Below are positions 47,266 through 56,323 of a stretch of DNA of 64,000 bases, piece after piece. A program made the translations under genes and the position numbers. Where the stretch lies: positions 19,807 through 83,806 of the forward strand of contig JALEGX010000011.1 of NCBI GenBank assembly GCA_022763485.1, given 5' to 3'. Within the stretch, counting starts at the first letter, position 1. Each line of letters begins with the position of its first letter. The notes under the pieces were generated by a model, which worked only from the letters and a program-made list of their open reading frames with translations, was not told the origin of the DNA and made no database searches. This stretch comes from Paracoccaceae bacterium (lineage in GTDB: Bacteria; Pseudomonadota; Alphaproteobacteria; Rhodobacterales; Rhodobacteraceae).

Positions 47266-47526
47266 ATGCAGCAGAACCATAGCCCCGAAGTTCAGCCAGC
47301 GACCCCTGAATCAGCACGCGCGACGCCCGCGCAACTGACTTGGGATGACCCTTTTCTGATTGACGTCTTGCTTACGGACGAAGAGCGCATTGTACGAGAC
47401 AGAGCGCACGCCTTTTGCAAGGCGCAGCTCATGCCCCCGGAGGCCGTCAATACCTATGAAGGCCCCCATGACCTTCACGCCCTGATCCTGGGTCGTGGCA
47501 TCACCGGCATGCAGGTGTTCCAATGA
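47266..47526 (+). pseudogene. gcdH: Internally deleted glutaryl-CoA dehydrogenase remnant (in frame, 86 aa)
   Basis: N-terminal [34 protein letters not shown] joined directly to C-terminal [28 protein letters not shown]; central catalytic domain missing. Confidence 0.75.
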
Positions 47527-48341
47527 GCGCGGTGTCTGGAATCGATTGGGAAGACGCCTTTGCCAACGGTAGCTACATCGAAGGCGCTGACGACTTTCCG
47601 GGGCTGTGGACCGAGCGGGCGGAGTCCTTTCGCCGCGCGCATCCGGGCGCGATTGATCTGCCTTATGGTGATGCGCCGCGCGAACGGTTTGACCTGTTCA
47701 AACCTGAAGGCGCGCCAAAGGGTCTCTTTGTCTTTGTGCATGGCGGGTACTGGCAGGCGTTTGACAAGACAAGCTGGTCGCACCTGGCCGCCGGGCCTTT
47801 GTTGCATGGCTGGGCGGTGGCGATCCCAAGCTATACGCTTGCGCCCGAGGTCGGATTGCCGGACATCACCGCGCAGATCGGTCGCGCGGTAAGCGCCGCT
47901 GCCGAACTGGTCGAGGGCCCGATCCGCCTGAGCGGGCATTCCGCCGGCGGTCATCTGGTGTCGCGCATGGCCTGCCAGAACGGCCCGCTTGCGCCCGAGA
48001 TCGCGGACCGCCTTGAACGGGTCATTTCGATCAGCGGCCTGCATGACCTGCGTCCGTTGATGCTGCACTCGATGAACGAAAAACTTGGGCTGACGCCCGA
48101 GACCGCCCTGACAGAAAGCGCCGCGTTGAACGATCCCCTTCCGGGGGTCAAAGTCACCTCTTGGGTGGGCGCGCTGGAACGTCCCGAATTCCTGCGCCAA
48201 TCCGCGCTATTGGCCGAAAACTGGGGCCGGGCGGGGCTTGAGACGGCTTTGGTTGCTGACCCCGGCAAACACCACTTCAACGTCATCGACGGCATTGGCG
48301 ACCCTGAACATCCGCTGTGCCATGAAATCGCCGGAGCCTGA
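47523..48341 (+). CDS. Alpha/beta hydrolase, probable kynurenine formamidase (arylformamidase)
   Basis: HGGYW oxyanion motif, [15 protein letters not shown] nucleophile elbow, C-terminal [11 protein letters not shown]; kyn pathway context. ATGA overlap with upstream remnant. Confidence 0.82.
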   Translation: MSAVSGIDWEDAFANGSYIEGADDFPGLWTERAESFRRAHPGAIDLPYGDAPRERFDLFKPEGAPKGLFVFVHGGYWQAFDKTSWSHLAAGPLLHGWAVAIPSYTLAPEVGLPDITAQIGRAVSAAAELVEGPIRLSGHSAGGHLVSRMACQNGPLAPEIADRLERVISISGLHDLRPLMLHSMNEKLGLTPETALTESAALNDPLPGVKVTSWVGALERPEFLRQSALLAENWGRAGLETALVADPGKHHFNVIDGIGDPEHPLCHEIAGA

Positions 48342-48343
48342 TA

Positions 48344-48726
48344 TGGTTGTAAGTCTCTCCACTCAAAACGGCGTCGCGATTGTCACGATCGACAATCCGC
48401 CGGTCAACGCCGCCATTCATGGCACGGCCTTGGGCGGCGGGCTTGAAACTGCCATGGCCTGCCATCAGCGGATCGCGGCGCCGACGGCAAAACTGGGCTT
48501 GCCCGAGGTCAATCTGGGCCTGATCCCCGGCGCGGGCGGCACCGTGCGTCTGCCCCGTCTGGTTCCGGCCGAGACCGCGTTGAACATGGTCGCGACTGGC
48601 AAACCCATTGGCGCGGCAGCCGCGCTGCGCGACGGGCTGATTGACGCCATCGCTGACGGGGATCTGGTGCAGGACGCCATTGATCTGGCCGAAAAATCCA
48701 CGGCGCCAACCCCGACGACCCAATAG
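48344..48726 (+). pseudogene. Internally deleted and 3'-truncated enoyl-CoA hydratase/3-hydroxyacyl-CoA dehydrogenase (FadJ/FadB-like) remnant
   Basis: [15 protein letters not shown] fused directly to [50 protein letters not shown]; no dehydrogenase domain. Confidence 0.75.
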
Positions 48727-49038
48727 CCGCGCGGACCCACCGGACCGACCAGCGGGTTGCCATCGGGGGCAAAGGTAAAGGCGCCGTTCACCCATTTGCG
48801 GATGCCAACGTTTTCAAGCTCTGGATAGCGCGAGAAACCGATCGCCAGCATCTTCGTTGATGCGGTCGATGTCTTCGGGGATCAGCTCGATCCCGTAATC
48901 CCAGGGCGCGCCGTCCATGTTCCAATGTTTCGGGTTGCGTTCGTGCACCCCAAGGAGCAGCCCGTCCCGCTCTTGCCGCGCATTGGTAAACCCAACGACG
49001 CCCCCTCCGATGACGATTGCGCGATAAGAAGACTTCAT
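48720..49038 (-). pseudogene. Dimethylglycine/sarcosine dehydrogenase-like FAD protein remnant with deletions and frameshift
   Basis: Minus strand MKSSYRAIVIGGGVVG then RDGLLLGVHERNPKHWNMDGAPWDYGIELIPEDIDRIN, then in another frame [36 protein letters not shown]. Confidence 0.75.
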
Positions 49039-49103
49039 GTCGACCTGTCCTGACTCCAAATAGGTTGGACGGAACATAGTTAGATCTGGACAGTTGTGTC
49101 CAT

Positions 49104-49123
49104 AATAATGTACAGATATGTAC
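49104..49123. promoter_or_regulatory. GTAC-N6-GTAC operator-like element upstream of dimethylglycine dehydrogenase remnant
   Basis: AATAATGTAC directly followed by AGATATGTAC; matches the tetR-soxB element at 26393-26412 with the two 10-mers swapped. Confidence 0.6.
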
Positions 49124-49480
49124 TTGTGGGGTGGTGCCCGGGATGCGAGATTTTGCCTCCTATTCCTACTGAAAATTGGGGACCTTGCCGCTGACACCTG
49201 TTGTAAGCTTAGTCGACGTGCACGGAAGAATTGTGGCCCGTTGACGCGCTCGGCAGGCGTTCCGGTGCTCAGGCAGGTCCCACCACAATTCCTGATCCAG
49301 GTCGACGCGCGGTTTGATTCCGATGTCCCGCCGAAACCCTTCATCCTCGCGGCCAAGGTCGAGATCTTTGTGCGAAATCACTTCGGCGTCACGACGCGCT
49401 GTCACCCAGGTGTCCCGTGTCGTGTCAGGATGTTCTACGCATTCCAAGGTCCCGGTGGGCGGCGTGTGTCAGCAGGGCGC

Positions 49481-50011
49481 TCAGGCCGGCAGTTTTGCCT
49501 CGCCCCGTAACAGGACCCGAGTCAACACAAATGCCAGCGTTCCACAGATCAGGATTGCAACCAGCATGGGCAGCAATGCGCTGCTCAGGAAGGGACTGGC
49601 CAGAGCGATTACGATACCTGCTGTCAGGAACCGGATGACCCCACCCAGCGATGAGGCAAAGCCGGCGATCTCACCATGATGCTCCAATGACATGACCACG
49701 GTTGAGGGGACGACCAGCCCCAGGCTGCTGAAGCCGATGAACAGGATGAAAACGGTCAGATACAGGGACGCAAGTTCCAGATAAGCCAGCACCACCAGTG
49801 CAATCAATGAGACCATGAACACCGACAGGGCGATGTTGATCATGCGGACCATACCCAGTTTGACGCCAACCTTTGCGACCATAAGAAAGGTGATGAAGAA
49901 ACCGAAACCGTTGATTGCAAAAGCAATCGCGAATTGCACCTCTGACAGTTCAAAGGTCGAGCTGTACACAAAGGCGCCGCCTGCAACAAAGACAAACAGG
50001 CTGGCCCAATA
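49481..50011 (-). pseudogene. C-terminal fragment of MFS (Bcr/CflA-like) efflux transporter
   Basis: YWASLFVFVAGGAFVYSSTFELSEVQFAIAFAINGFGFFITFLMVAKVGVKLGM...; minus-strand TGA immediately upstream of YWASL and N-terminal half absent. Confidence 0.65.
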
Positions 50012-50147
50012 TCAGACCTCTGACGCGATCGACTGAGGGCAGAGTGACATTCCTGAATTGCTCCTGGGTGACATTGTGGCTTTGCAGCTGCACGATCAAA
50101 GGCCCGGTAATCAACATTATGTTAAAAGGACGTGCGCCAGGCGTGTC

Positions 50148-50402
50148 TCAGCCCCCGGTCATGGGTGGGAAGAAGGCGACCTCGCGCGCATCTGCAAGGG
50201 CGGCGCCGAAGTCGGAGAGGTCCTGATCAAGCGCGACCCGCAGGGCGGAGAGATCGGCAAAGGCCGCGGCATAGCGTGGTTCGCGGGTGCGAAGCTCGGC
50301 CACCAGCTCTGCGACGGTTCGGGCGGTGCTTTCGACGGTTTCGCAGGGTTCGCCGATGCGTTCGCGAACCCAGGCGAAATAGACGACGTTGTATGTGGCC
50401 AT
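50148..50402 (-). CDS. moaD: Molybdopterin synthase small subunit MoaD
   Basis: Beta-grasp protein YNVVYFAWVRERIGEPCETVE... ending in FFPPMTGG di-glycine. Confidence 0.9.
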   Translation of the reverse strand: MATYNVVYFAWVRERIGEPCETVESTARTVAELVAELRTREPRYAAAFADLSALRVALDQDLSDFGAALADAREVAFFPPMTGG

Positions 50403-50404
50403 GT

Positions 50405-51451
50405 TCAGCCTCCGGTATGGTTCATGCTGCGGGAAACGGCGCCGGCCACGCCCTGTGCGCCATAGGCAAAATCGTGACCTGCGGGCTTGCAGGACAGCGC
50501 TTCGTGGATCGCCTGCTGGATCCGGGGTGCGCCGGGGGCCTTGCGCAGCGCGGGCCGCAGGTCACGGGACCCTTCGCGGCCCAGACAGGTAAAGAGTTCC
50601 CCCCGGCAATTGACGCGGACGCGGTTGCATCCGGCGCAGAAGGTCCGGCTCATCGGGGTGATGAAACCGATCCGCTGTTCGGTGCCGCGCACGTCGCAGT
50701 ACCGGGCCGGGCCGCCGGTGTTGAAGTCGGTGTCCACCAGTGTCAGTCGCCGTTCCAGCAGGGTGCGGACCTCCTGGAGGGGCCAGTATTGCCCCAGCCG
50801 GTCATCGGCGGCGACCTCGCCCATCGGCATCACCTCGATAAAGGAGACGTCACAGCCGCGCTGCAGGGCCCAATCCACCAGATCGGGGAGTTCGGTCTCA
50901 TTGAACCCGCGCAGGGCCATAGTGTTGATCTTGACCCGAAGCCCCGCGGCGCGGGCGGTTTCGATGCCGTTCAACACCTGCTCCAACCGCCCGATGCGGG
51001 TGATTTGGGTGAATTTGGCCGGGTCGATCGTGTCCAGCGAGACATTGACCCGCCGCACGCCATTGTCGGCCAGAAAGGCGGCGTGGCGGGCCAGCTGGGT
51101 GCCGTTGGTGGTCAGGGTGAGCTCCCGCAGCCTGCCCCTGGCGACCTGCTGTCCCAGCTGTTCGATCAGCGCGGTGATCCCGTGGCGAACCAGCGGTTCA
51201 CCGCCGGTCAGGCGGACCTTCTGCACGCCAAGATCGATGAAGGCGCTGGTCAGGTTGACCAGTTCTTCGATGGTCAACAGCTCGCGCCGGGGCAGGAACG
51301 TCATCCGCTCGGCCATGCAATAGGTGCAACGCAGGTCACAACGGTCCGTCACCGACAGGCGCAGGTAATCGACCTTGCGCCCGAACCGGTCGATCAGGCC
51401 GGCCGCGGGGTGCGCCTGTGAACTGGCGCGTGAGCGGTCATCAAAAGGCAT
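50405..51451 (-). CDS. moaA: GTP 3',8-cyclase MoaA
   Basis: Radical SAM motif DRCDLRCTYCM, KVRLTGGEPLVR, second cluster CAGCNRVRVNCRGELFTCLG. Start set at ATG 51451. Confidence 0.95.
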   Translation of the reverse strand: MPFDDRSRASSQAHPAAGLIDRFGRKVDYLRLSVTDRCDLRCTYCMAERMTFLPRRELLTIEELVNLTSAFIDLGVQKVRLTGGEPLVRHGITALIEQLGQQVARGRLRELTLTTNGTQLARHAAFLADNGVRRVNVSLDTIDPAKFTQITRIGRLEQVLNGIETARAAGLRVKINTMALRGFNETELPDLVDWALQRGCDVSFIEVMPMGEVAADDRLGQYWPLQEVRTLLERRLTLVDTDFNTGGPARYCDVRGTEQRIGFITPMSRTFCAGCNRVRVNCRGELFTCLGREGSRDLRPALRKAPGAPRIQQAIHEALSCKPAGHDFAYGAQGVAGAVSRSMNHTGG

Positions 51452-52751
51452 GGCGGGCTCCGTGTGTGGGTGCGGGGCTAGGGCGGTCGGTGCCGTCAAA
51501 GGGGTGCCAGCGCAGCGCGTCGCCCGGTTGCACCTGTGCGGTTCGGGGCGGCACAAGCGCCAGCCCGTCGGCCTGGGCCAGCGGAAAGAGCGTGGCCGAG
51601 ACGCCTGCGCCAAGGCGGTTCAGGATCGGCTGCCCGTCGGGGGCGGTGCCGGTGATCCGGACCGGAAAGACCTCGGCCCGGCCGGGTTTGCGGGTCCAGT
51701 CGAACCCGGCGTGCGCCGGGGCGTCGGCAAAGGCGGGGACGGGGCGGCCGCCAAGCCGGGCGATCTGTGGCAGGGCAAAGAGATGAAAGCCCACCAGTGC
51801 GGCAAAGGGATTGCCGGGCAAGCCGGTCAGCGCGGTCTGCCCCAGCGTGCCGAGCAGCACGGGCTTGCCGGGTTTCACCGCCACTTTCCACCCTTTGACC
51901 GTGCCTCCGGCGGCCCTGAGGGCGGCCTGCACATGGTCCCTGCCCCCCATGGAAACCGCGCCGGAGGTCAGGATCAGGTCATAGTGGTCCCGCAGTTCCC
52001 GCAGGGCGGCGGTGGTGGTGGCCAGATCATCGGGCAGAATGCCCAGATCGGTGACGATTGCTCCGGCCGCAGAGGCCAGCGCCAGCAACATCGGCCGGTT
52101 GGCATCGGGAATCCGGCCCGCGCGCTGCGGGGCGGTGCCCCCGTCATACAGCTCATCTCCGGTGGAAAAGACCGCCACGCGCGGGCGCGGGGTGACGGGG
52201 ACATGGGTGATCCCATTGGCGGCCAGCAGCCCGATATGGCGGGGGGCGATCCGTGTGCCGGGGGTCAGAAGCGGCTGGCCCGCGTCCTGGTCGCTGCCCT
52301 GCCGGCGGATGTTCTGGCCGGGGGTGGGCCGGGCCATGATGCGGACCCGGTCGCCGTGATCGGTGCATTGTTCCACCATGACAACGGCATCGGCCCCGCG
52401 CGGCAGGGGCGCCCCGGTGTAGATGCGCATCGCCTGACCGGGCGGCAGCGTGCCGGGTTCGGTCCCGGCGGCGACGGTGCCGGCGACGGGCAGGTCCTGC
52501 TGGTCGTGCAGATCGCAACAGCGCAGGGCAAAGCCGTCCATGGCGGAATTGTCGAAGAAGGGCATGGCGTGCGGCGCGGTGACGGCCTGTGCCGCGTGGC
52601 GTCCCAGCGCATCGGCCAGCAAAACGGGCTGCGGCGCGCACAGGGGGCTGATCTGGTCCAGGCTCAGCTCAACCGCCTGGGCAATGGACAGCAGGGGAGC
52701 GCGGGCAACGGCATCGCACCCGCAAGAGGGCTGGATCTGGGCTTCGGGCAT
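51441..52751 (-). CDS. moeA: Molybdopterin molybdotransferase MoeA
   Basis: PHAMPFFDNSAMDGFAL, TGAPLPRGADAVVMVE, STGDEL, LPGNPFAALVGFHLF. Confidence 0.95.
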   Translation of the reverse strand: MPEAQIQPSCGCDAVARAPLLSIAQAVELSLDQISPLCAPQPVLLADALGRHAAQAVTAPHAMPFFDNSAMDGFALRCCDLHDQQDLPVAGTVAAGTEPGTLPPGQAMRIYTGAPLPRGADAVVMVEQCTDHGDRVRIMARPTPGQNIRRQGSDQDAGQPLLTPGTRIAPRHIGLLAANGITHVPVTPRPRVAVFSTGDELYDGGTAPQRAGRIPDANRPMLLALASAAGAIVTDLGILPDDLATTTAALRELRDHYDLILTSGAVSMGGRDHVQAALRAAGGTVKGWKVAVKPGKPVLLGTLGQTALTGLPGNPFAALVGFHLFALPQIARLGGRPVPAFADAPAHAGFDWTRKPGRAEVFPVRITGTAPDGQPILNRLGAGVSATLFPLAQADGLALVPPRTAQVQPGDALRWHPFDGTDRPSPAPTHGARHAF

Positions 52752-52800
52752 GGTGGGGCTCCCCGCAGGTCTGTCCCGCCGGTGCGGCAGGACGGGATCA

Positions 52801-52826
52801 CGGGGCGGTCGGTGGCGACCGCCCCG
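52801..52826. terminator. Perfect hairpin between torA-like and moeA genes (11-bp arms, 4-nt loop)
   Basis: CGGGGCGGTCG-GTGG-CGACCGCCCCG. Confidence 0.65.
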
Positions 52827-52838
52827 CGCTTGGATGGG

Positions 52839-55505
52839 TTATTGTGCGTCGGACGCGTTCTTCATCAGGTAGTCCATGACCAGCGCGCGTTCGCCGTCAT
52901 CCAGCCCGGCCCGTTCGAACATGGAGGGCACGATGCCTTTCCATTGCTGCTGCGTGTAGTGGGTCACTTCGCGCGGCGCGTGGCAGACGGTGCAGCGTTC
53001 GAAGAACACCTTTTCACCCGGGGTCATATCCGCCATCAGCGCGGCGGTCAGATCCCCCAGACGATCCAGTCCCAGAACATCATCGTCGATGGCGGCGACC
53101 TCCATGTCCTCGATGATCGCGGGCTTCTCGTACGCCATGTTCGGACCTTCGGGGTCTTCGCATTTGCGCATTTCGATCAGCACCGTGTTGGCCGAGGTCG
53201 CCTCGGACAGGCCCGAGGCACGCTGGGTCGAGGTGATGAAGTTCACCAGGCCCGAGTTGCAGCGTCCCTTGCTGTCCAGCGATGGCCAGCAGCCTTCGTA
53301 GATCGACACCACGCCGGGCATGATGTCATCGGAGACAACGGCCCCGGCGATCACCGTGCCGCGGTCGTTGAAGAGCTCGACCAGATCGCCATCCGCGATG
53401 CCACGGGCGGCGGCGTCTTCGGCGTTGATGCGGACCGGTTCGCGGCCCTGCACCTTGTAGATGCCGCGCAGGGTTTCGGACTGGTCCATCTGGCTGTGCA
53501 GGCGGAACCAGGGGTGCGGCGACACCACATGCAGCTGGCCTTCTTTGGCGACGCCAAGATATTCGTGCTTCTCCAGCCACATCGGCATGCCGGGGCAGTC
53601 TTCGATTTCCATCTTGGCGATGGTGTCGCAGAACATCTCGATCTTGCCCGAAGAGGTGTGCAGCGGGCTGCCTTCGGGATCGCGGATAAAGGCGTTGTGA
53701 CGGACCCAGCCGCGCGCCTCTTGCGGCACCGGCATCCGGGCATAGCCCTTTTCCCAGAACTCCTCGAACGGCAGGTCCTTGGCCGCGCCCGAGGCCTCAT
53801 AGGCCAGCTTGATGTGATACATCTTGTCTTCGCTGTCGGTGAACTGCGCCCACAGACCCAGCTTGTCGGCCAGACCTTCGAAGATCTCATAGTCCGGCAG
53901 GCTGTCGCCGATTGGCTCGATCACCTTCTTCATCGCGTAGACCCGGTCGTTGGAATAGGTCCCACCCGAGGTGATGTCATCCTGTTCCAGCGTCGAGGCG
54001 GCGGGCATCACGATATCGGCCCAGCGGGTTGCGGCGGTCCACCAGACGTCGACGCTGATCACGGTTTCCACCTTGTTCAGGGCGCGGATCAACCGGTTGG
54101 TGTCCTGCTGGTGCGACATGAAGTTGTTGCCCGCGTTGAAGATCACCTTGATGTCCGGATAGACGTTGGTCTGCCCGTTGTAGAAAAACTCCATGCCGGG
54201 GTTTTCCAGCGCTTCGGTGATGCGCGAGGCGGGCACGATCTTCTTGACGAAGTTGCGGCCCTGGCTCATGCCGACGGGCGTTGCGTTGCCCCCCTGCGGC
54301 ATGCCGCCGTTGCCATAATGCCAGGAGAAGCCGACCCCCTGACCCGGCTGGCCGATCTTGCCCAGAAGCGCAGCGAAGTTGACGATCGACCAATAGGCCA
54401 TTTCCCCGTGCTGGGCCCGCTGGATCGCCCAGGAGGCACCGATATTGGTTTTCTTGGCGGCGATCAGCTCGGCCAGATCGCGGATGTCCTGTGCGTTGAT
54501 CCCGGTGATCGCGGCCGCCCAGTCCGGCGTTTTCGGGGTGCCGTCGGTGTCGCCTTTGACATAGGCAATCCATTTGTCTGCGCCGACGGTGTATGCGTCC
54601 ATATAGGCGCGGTCTTCCAGACCCTTGTCCAGAACGTGATAGGCCATGGACAGGAACAGCGCGGTATCGGTGTTGGGGATGATCCGCTTCCATTCTGCGT
54701 TCAGGTATTCGTCACTGGCGGTCCGCTGCGGGTTGATCGAGATGAAGCGCACGCCATTGTCGCGGATTTCTTCCCAGTGGGCATACATGCCGTGGTCGGC
54801 GACGCGATATTCGATGCGGTTGTTCTTGATCGGGTCACAGCCCACCAGCACGAACAGCTCGGTATGGTCGCGGATGGTTTCCCAGGCCGATTGGGCCGAA
54901 TAGACCTCCATGTCGCCGATGATATGCGGCATGACCACCTGCCCGGCACCGGCGGACCAGTCGCCCGCGGTATTGGTGCAGCCGCCCATCAGGTTGATCA
55001 GGCGCCCCTGCAGAACGTTGGGGCGGAACACGCCCGCGTTGGACCAGCCGCCATAGGACGAGCTGAAGATCGCTTCGTTGCCGTGGTTGGTGGCGGTGTC
55101 CAGCAGCGCCTTGGCGGTCAGGCTCCAGGCGGTGTCCCAGTCCACCTTGACCCATTCTTCCTTGCCGCGCAGCTCGGGTTTGGTGTCGCCGGTCTGCCAG
55201 CCTTGCAGATAGGATTTGCGGACCATCGGATAGTTGATCCGGGTCTTGTCATAGGTGCGGTCCATGACGCCGTGGCTCAGCATTTCGGTGGGGCGGGCGT
55301 CCAGCTCCATCATCGTGTTAATACCCACCAGCTTGCCGTCGCGGACGACGGCTTCGAACGGGCCGAAGTGGGTGGCGTGGAAGATACGTCCGGCAAAGGA
55401 ATTGGGGTCGATCGACGCCAGGGCGGTCGTGTTCATCAGGGCGGTGGCCCCAATGGCGGCGCTGCCTTGCAGGAACATACGACGGGTTGGATTTGCAAAT
55501 GTCAT
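52839..55505 (-). CDS. torA: TorA-like TMAO/S-oxide molybdenum reductase with C-terminal c-type cytochrome domain
   Basis: Twin-arginine leader TRRMFLQGSAAIGATALM; DMSO-reductase family body; C-terminal FFERCTVCHAPREVTHYTQQQWKGIVPSMFERAGLDDGERALVMDYL (CXXCH). Confidence 0.9.
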   Translation of the reverse strand: MTFANPTRRMFLQGSAAIGATALMNTTALASIDPNSFAGRIFHATHFGPFEAVVRDGKLVGINTMMELDARPTEMLSHGVMDRTYDKTRINYPMVRKSYLQGWQTGDTKPELRGKEEWVKVDWDTAWSLTAKALLDTATNHGNEAIFSSSYGGWSNAGVFRPNVLQGRLINLMGGCTNTAGDWSAGAGQVVMPHIIGDMEVYSAQSAWETIRDHTELFVLVGCDPIKNNRIEYRVADHGMYAHWEEIRDNGVRFISINPQRTASDEYLNAEWKRIIPNTDTALFLSMAYHVLDKGLEDRAYMDAYTVGADKWIAYVKGDTDGTPKTPDWAAAITGINAQDIRDLAELIAAKKTNIGASWAIQRAQHGEMAYWSIVNFAALLGKIGQPGQGVGFSWHYGNGGMPQGGNATPVGMSQGRNFVKKIVPASRITEALENPGMEFFYNGQTNVYPDIKVIFNAGNNFMSHQQDTNRLIRALNKVETVISVDVWWTAATRWADIVMPAASTLEQDDITSGGTYSNDRVYAMKKVIEPIGDSLPDYEIFEGLADKLGLWAQFTDSEDKMYHIKLAYEASGAAKDLPFEEFWEKGYARMPVPQEARGWVRHNAFIRDPEGSPLHTSSGKIEMFCDTIAKMEIEDCPGMPMWLEKHEYLGVAKEGQLHVVSPHPWFRLHSQMDQSETLRGIYKVQGREPVRINAEDAAARGIADGDLVELFNDRGTVIAGAVVSDDIMPGVVSIYEGCWPSLDSKGRCNSGLVNFITSTQRASGLSEATSANTVLIEMRKCEDPEGPNMAYEKPAIIEDMEVAAIDDDVLGLDRLGDLTAALMADMTPGEKVFFERCTVCHAPREVTHYTQQQWKGIVPSMFERAGLDDGERALVMDYLMKNASDAQ

Positions 55506-55592
55506 CAGGGCCTCCTGTCGATGGGTGCGACCCCGAATTTAAATTTTGATCCTCCTGACCTGCATGACGCGGCGCAAAAAGGTTTGTGCGAT

Positions 55593-55609
55593 AATGTAAG
55601 GAAATGTAA
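55593..55609. promoter_or_regulatory. 10-bp-period direct repeat in torA-torR intergenic region, candidate TorR boxes
   Basis: AATGTAA-GGA-AATGTAA (55593-55599, 55603-55609), about 10 bp upstream of torR ATG. Confidence 0.45.
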
Positions 55610-55618
55610 AAACGCCCC

Positions 55619-56323
55619 ATGTCACAGCATCTGTTGATCGTCGAAGATGACCGCACCACCCGTATGCGCCTGGCGGGGTATCTGCGTGAGCAGGGCCATC
55701 GCGTCAGCACCGCGTCAGACGCGGAAGAGATGGAAAGCATCATCGAATTCGATCCCCCCGATCTGCTGTTGGTGGATATCAACATGGACGGAAAGGACGG
55801 GCTGACCATCACCCGCGAGCAGCGGGCGAAATCGCGGGTGGGCATCATCCTGCTGACCGCGCGGGATGATCAGGTGGACAAGATTGTCGGGCTGGAGATG
55901 GGGGCGGATGATTATGTCACCAAACCCTTCGACAAGCGTGAACTGGCGGCGCGGGTCAAGAACCTGCTGGCCCGCATCGCCGACATCGGGCAGGCCCCGC
56001 AGGGCGCCCCGGCGGTGGACACGTTTGGCCCCTGGCGGCTGGACCGGATCCGGCACCGCCTGGTGTCCGCGGCACGGGTCGAGACGCTGACCCCGCAGGA
56101 ATTCGCGGTGATGACCGCGCTGGCCGATCACCCCGGCCAGACGCTCAGCCGGGCCCGCCTGTCCGAGATCATGGGCCGTCCGGCCTCGCGGCCCAATGAC
56201 CGGATGATCGACGTGGTGGTGGGGCGATTGCGCAAGAAGCTGGAGCAGGATCCGACCAACCCCGAATGGCTGTTGACCGAACACGGCAAGGGCTATCGGT
56301 TCGTGGATCCGGGAACCGTCTGA
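55619..56323 (+). CDS. torR: OmpR-family response regulator TorR
   Basis: Receiver domain LLIVEDDRTTRMRLAGYLREQGH...LLVDINMDGKDGL...KPFDKREL and winged helix; divergent from torA. Confidence 0.9.
   Translation: MSQHLLIVEDDRTTRMRLAGYLREQGHRVSTASDAEEMESIIEFDPPDLLLVDINMDGKDGLTITREQRAKSRVGIILLTARDDQVDKIVGLEMGADDYVTKPFDKRELAARVKNLLARIADIGQAPQGAPAVDTFGPWRLDRIRHRLVSAARVETLTPQEFAVMTALADHPGQTLSRARLSEIMGRPASRPNDRMIDVVVGRLRKKLEQDPTNPEWLLTEHGKGYRFVDPGTV

Noticed and set aside
49118-49510. 130-aa plus-strand ORF and overlapping 93-aa minus ORF (49166-49447)
   Set aside because: Could be another gene remnant in the eroded zone, but neither translation shows a family signature I can support.
51375-55637. 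1420-aa plus-strand ORF
   Set aside because: Entirely antisense to moaA, moeA and torA; composition (G/R/H/D/Q-rich) is the usual mirror of a GC-rich coding strand, and it crosses several gene boundaries.
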